Positions 61,677-64,000 of a stretch of 64,000 nt of DNA are shown here, in pieces. How positions within the stretch are numbered: the stretch's first letter is position 1; the number at the start of each line of letters is the position of its first letter. The position numbers and the translations under genes are program-made. Origin of the DNA: Gp6-AA40 sp035647075 (GTDB lineage: Bacteria; Acidobacteriota; Vicinamibacteria; Vicinamibacterales; UBA2999); assembly GCA_035647075.1 (NCBI GenBank), contig DASROF010000173.1, positions 1-64,000 on the forward strand. Reading direction: 5' to 3'. The notes beneath the pieces were generated by a model, which was not told the origin of the DNA, made no database searches, and worked only from the letters and a program-made list of their open reading frames with translations.

Positions 61677-61940
61677 TCAGTCCCGGATATCCAGCTGCGC
61701 GCGCTTCCCGTGCTTTTCCGCCGTCAGCGCGACCAGGGTCCGGAGTGCGGCAGCCGTCCTGCCTTGCCGTCCGATGATCTTGCCCATATCGTTCGGCGCC
61801 GTCGTCAATTCCAGCACGGTCATTCCGCGCCGCTCGCTTTCGATCACGCGAACGGAGTCGGGCTTATCGACCAGTGCCCGGACCACCGTTTCGACCACCG
61901 CACGCAGCGGGTTCACGGGGGCGGCTTCCTCGGTGGTCAT
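61677..61940 (-). CDS. khpA: KH-domain RNA-binding protein KhpA
   Basis: 87 aa single KH domain with the GxxG loop in MGKIIGRQGRTAAALRTL. RNA chaperone-like; in other bacteria it pairs with KhpB to bind RNA and influences division. One-base overlap with rpsP (TAATG), fixing this start. Confidence 0.92.
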   Translation of the reverse strand: MTTEEAAPVNPLRAVVETVVRALVDKPDSVRVIESERRGMTVLELTTAPNDMGKIIGRQGRTAAALRTLVALTAEKHGKRAQLDIRD

Positions 61941-62215
61941 TACTGCGCGGCCACCGGCTCGACAGGCGCCGCCAGATCCCGCGTCAAGTGCCTGGCCAGC
62001 AGCGTGCGCACCGAATCCGATGGCTTCGCACCCTTCCCGATCCAGTACTGCACGCGCTCGCGATTGATCTCGACCTTCGCGGGCTTCGAGCGCGGATTGT
62101 AAGTACCGAGGTTCTCCACGAAGCTGCTCTGCAGCGCCGATCGGCCCTCCGTGACCACCAGGCGGAAGTACGGCTTCTTCTTCGAGCCCATCCGCGTCAT
62201 TCGAATCGATAACAT
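61940..62215 (-). CDS. rpsP: 30S ribosomal protein S16
   Basis: 91 aa. MLSIRMTRMGSKKKPYFRLVV opening, FVENLGTYNPRSKP and VQYWIGKGAKPSDSVRTLL are the S16 core. Slightly extended Ala/Pro-rich C-terminus. Follows ffh across a palindromic gap. Confidence 0.96.
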   Translation of the reverse strand: MLSIRMTRMGSKKKPYFRLVVTEGRSALQSSFVENLGTYNPRSKPAKVEINRERVQYWIGKGAKPSDSVRTLLARHLTRDLAAPVEPVAAQ

Positions 62216-62220
62216 CTACT

Positions 62221-62294
62221 CAACTCCCAATTTCCAACTTCCAACACCCAACCGTGCTCCCAAAACCGTTTTGAGAGTTGGTAGTCGGGAGTTG
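62221..62294. repeat. large imperfect palindrome between ffh and rpsP
   Basis: CAACTCCC at 62221-62228 pairs with GGGAGTTG at 62287-62294. Inner arms CAACT/AGTTG and CAAAA/TTTTG also pair, giving a long interrupted hairpin. It may affect ffh-rpsP readthrough or be a relic of a small palindromic element. Confidence 0.6.
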
Positions 62295-62298
62295 GGAC

Positions 62299-63714
62299 TT
62301 ATCGGGTCTTTATGAGCCCCCAGGGGCCGCCCTTCTTCCGTTTCTTGCCTGGACCCGCGAACCCGCCGCCCTGTGGCATCGGCGGCAGCTTCATCCCTTT
62401 CATCCCCTTCATCGCCGGCAGGCCACCCTGCCCGATCATCTGCAGCACGCGTTTCATCTCGTTGAACTGCTTCAACAGGCGATTGACGTCTTCGACCGAC
62501 GTGCCGCTGCCGCCGGCGATGCGCTTCCGCCGGCTGCCGTTGATGATCTTGTCGTTCTCCCGTTCCGCCGGCGTCATCGAACCGATGATCGCCTCGATGC
62601 GGCCCATCTGCTTTTCGTCCGGACGGTTCTCCGCCACCTGCTTGAGATTGCCGAGTCCCGGCAGCATGCCGAGGACGCTCTCGAGCGGGCCCATCTTCCG
62701 GATCGTTTTCAGCTGCTTGCGGAAGTCGTCCAGCGTGAACGCGTTCTTCCGCAGCTTCTCTTCGAGCTGCTCGGCCTCGTCCTGATCGATCGCCTGCTCC
62801 GCCTTCTCGATGAGCGACAGCACGTCGCCCATGCCGAGCATGCGGGACACAATCCGGTCGGGATGAAAGAGCTCGAGATCCTCGAGCCGCTCACCACTCC
62901 CGACAAAGGCGATCGGGACGCCGACAACCGAGACCACCGACAGCGCCGCGCCGCCGCGCGCATCGCCGTCCAGCTTCGTCAGCACCACGCCGGTCACACC
63001 GACGCGGTGATTAAATTCGCCCGCGCTCTTGATCGCGTCCTGACCTGTCATCGCGTCCGCGACGTAGAGCAAATCGGACGGCTGTACGGCGTCCTTGATG
63101 GCCTGCAGCTCGTCCATCAGGTCATCGTCGATGTGCAGCCGGCCGGCCGTGTCGACGATGACCGTGTCGAAACCTTTGTTACGCGCCTCGGCGAGCGCGC
63201 CGGTCGCCCGAGCCACCGGATCCATCGTCTCCGGCGCAAACACCTTCACGTCCGCCTGCTCGCCCACCACGGACAGCTGCTGAATGGCCGCCGGACGCCG
63301 CACGTCGGTGGAGACCATCAGCGGGTGCTTACCCTGCCGCTTCAGCCACTGTCCGAGCTTGCCCGACGTCGTGGTCTTGCCCGATCCCTGGAGCCCGAGG
63401 AGCAGCACGACCCGCGGCGTCGGCGCGTCCTTGCGCAGCCCTCCCTCGGTATCACCAAAGAGCGCGAGCAGCTCGTCGCGGACAATCTTGATGACGTGCT
63501 GGTCCGGCGTCAGGCTTTTCAGTACCGCCTGATCCATCGCCCGATCGCGGACACGGTCGATGAACGCCTTGACGACCTTGAAGTTGACGTCCGCTTCGAG
63601 CAGCGCCAGGCGGATCTCTCGCAGCGCCGCTTCGACGTTCTCCTCGGTCAGCCGTACTTCACCGCGCAGCGACTGAAACGCGTCCTGAATGCGGGTGCTG
63701 AGCGATTCGAACAT
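62299..63714 (-). CDS. ffh: signal recognition particle GTPase Ffh
   Basis: Cytoplasmic SRP54 homologue that targets inner-membrane proteins to FtsY. 471 aa. N-domain (SLRGEVRLTEENVEAALREIRLALLEADVN), G-domain with LLGLQGSGKTTTSGKL, VSTDVRRPAAIQQL, VIVDTAGRLHID, LTKLDGDARGGAAL and GSGERLEDLE, then the Met-rich M-domain (LKTIRKMGPLESVLGMLPG; SRRKRIAGGSGTSVEDVNRLLKQF) and a basic tail. It heads the rpsP-rimM-trmD-rplS-rnhB run. Confidence 0.97.
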   Translation of the reverse strand: MFESLSTRIQDAFQSLRGEVRLTEENVEAALREIRLALLEADVNFKVVKAFIDRVRDRAMDQAVLKSLTPDQHVIKIVRDELLALFGDTEGGLRKDAPTPRVVLLLGLQGSGKTTTSGKLGQWLKRQGKHPLMVSTDVRRPAAIQQLSVVGEQADVKVFAPETMDPVARATGALAEARNKGFDTVIVDTAGRLHIDDDLMDELQAIKDAVQPSDLLYVADAMTGQDAIKSAGEFNHRVGVTGVVLTKLDGDARGGAALSVVSVVGVPIAFVGSGERLEDLELFHPDRIVSRMLGMGDVLSLIEKAEQAIDQDEAEQLEEKLRKNAFTLDDFRKQLKTIRKMGPLESVLGMLPGLGNLKQVAENRPDEKQMGRIEAIIGSMTPAERENDKIINGSRRKRIAGGSGTSVEDVNRLLKQFNEMKRVLQMIGQGGLPAMKGMKGMKLPPMPQGGGFAGPGKKRKKGGPWGLIKTR

Positions 63715-63856
63715 CGGCTGTAGTGTCCGGCTTTAGCCGGACCTCGAGCAGAGGCCGGGCTACCCTGAGCGCACCCACCCCTGCGGGCGCAAACCCTTAT
63801 CTTAGGCCAGTTTGACAGGGACGAGCAACCACCACGCCCCGTATAATCGAGTCACT
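63715..63856. promoter_or_regulatory. divergent promoter region upstream of ffh and the last gene
   Basis: 142 bases between divergent genes. TATAAT at 63842-63847 is a perfect -10 ending 9 bases before the ATG at 63857. TTGACA at 63812 is 24 bases away from it, too far for a normal -35. ffh promoter not identified. Confidence 0.5.
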
Positions 63857-64000
63857 ATGACAACTGCTCGACGGATTGTGACCGGAACTGCGGTCCTGGC
63901 CGTGCTGCTTGCGGCCCCGATCCGAGCCCAGCAGACGAGCGTACCGGTCGGCTCGACGCTTGGTACTGTTGGCTCGGGCGTGCCGGGTGAAGCGTCTACG
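63857..64000 (+). CDS. secreted protein, N-terminal fragment (cut by window end)
   Basis: 48 codons are visible. A signal peptide (RRIVTGTAVLAVLLAAPIRA, cleavage after about residue 24) is followed by a Gly/Ser/Val/Thr-rich mature start. The rest lies beyond the window, so no family can be named. Confidence 0.6.
   Translation, partial: MTTARRIVTGTAVLAVLLAAPIRAQQTSVPVGSTLGTVGSGVPGEAST

Noticed and set aside
63812..63817. TTGACA as the -35 partner of TATAAT at 63842
   Set aside because: The spacer is 24 bases, far from the usual 16-18, so the pair is not a standard promoter.

Overview
The window is a 64 kb GC-rich (clearly over 60% by eye), densely coded stretch of a Gram-negative bacterial chromosome. 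Outer-membrane genes (KDO pathway, LapB, LolA), a type IV pilus secretin and two tandem secreted proteins of the VWFA-related family that is expanded in Acidobacteriota make an acidobacterium the best guess, possibly class Vicinamibacteria. This is inference from gene content. There is no rRNA in the window. I see no prophage, insertion sequence, CRISPR array or plasmid function. It reads as core chromosome.

Layout. 0-3.4 kb: TCA-cycle genes sucCD and mdh with a small Dabb protein between them. 3.6-11.4 kb: serA, then kdsB-pyrG-kdsA-kdsD-lapB-coaE, which makes CMP-KDO for lipopolysaccharide, supplies its CTP and adds an LPS-assembly regulator. 11.4-13.5 kb: a TPR metalloprotease and folD. 13.7-18.3 kb: a complete branched-chain amino-acid ABC transporter (livK-H-M-G-F). 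18.3-18.9 kb: a thiE copy broken by one extra base. 19.0-23.1 kb: two tandem VWFA-related secreted proteins. 23.1-32.6 kb: one long minus-strand run, pilM-N-O-P-Q, two new lipoproteins, an M24 peptidase, accB and accC.

32.7-37.7 kb: translation and nucleotide genes (rplM-rpsI, rpsB, tsf, pyrH, frr), then pfkA and tRNA-Ala(CGC). 38-44.5 kb: envelope genes (GlsB-type membrane protein, DUF2723 protein, LolA, a membrane alpha/beta hydrolase) plus a PolX paralogue with a ruined polymerase site and an intact PHP domain. 44.5-52 kb: a minus-strand peptidoglycan recycling and precursor operon, nagZ-ldcA-mpl-pxpBC-murB-murA. 52-55 kb: a GHMP kinase, full-length PolX and a small unknown protein. 55-63.7 kb: the ffh-rpsP-khpA-rimM-trmD-rplS-rnhB operon and, downstream, a large TPR protein, a two-TM protein, a second thiE, a RodZ-like protein and a helical-repeat protein. 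The last 144 bases open a secreted protein cut by the window edge.

Themes. The most unusual items are the recycling operon with a 5-oxoprolinase fusion inside it and near-identical short repeats at both edges, the MurA-like enzyme with Asp in place of the catalytic Cys, the polymerase-dead PolX paralogue, the pil operon extended by two unknown lipoproteins, and a recurring -10 box placed 5-9 bases before start codons, which suggests leaderless mRNAs. Short low-complexity repeats fill several intergenic gaps. No wholly new multi-gene system is evident.
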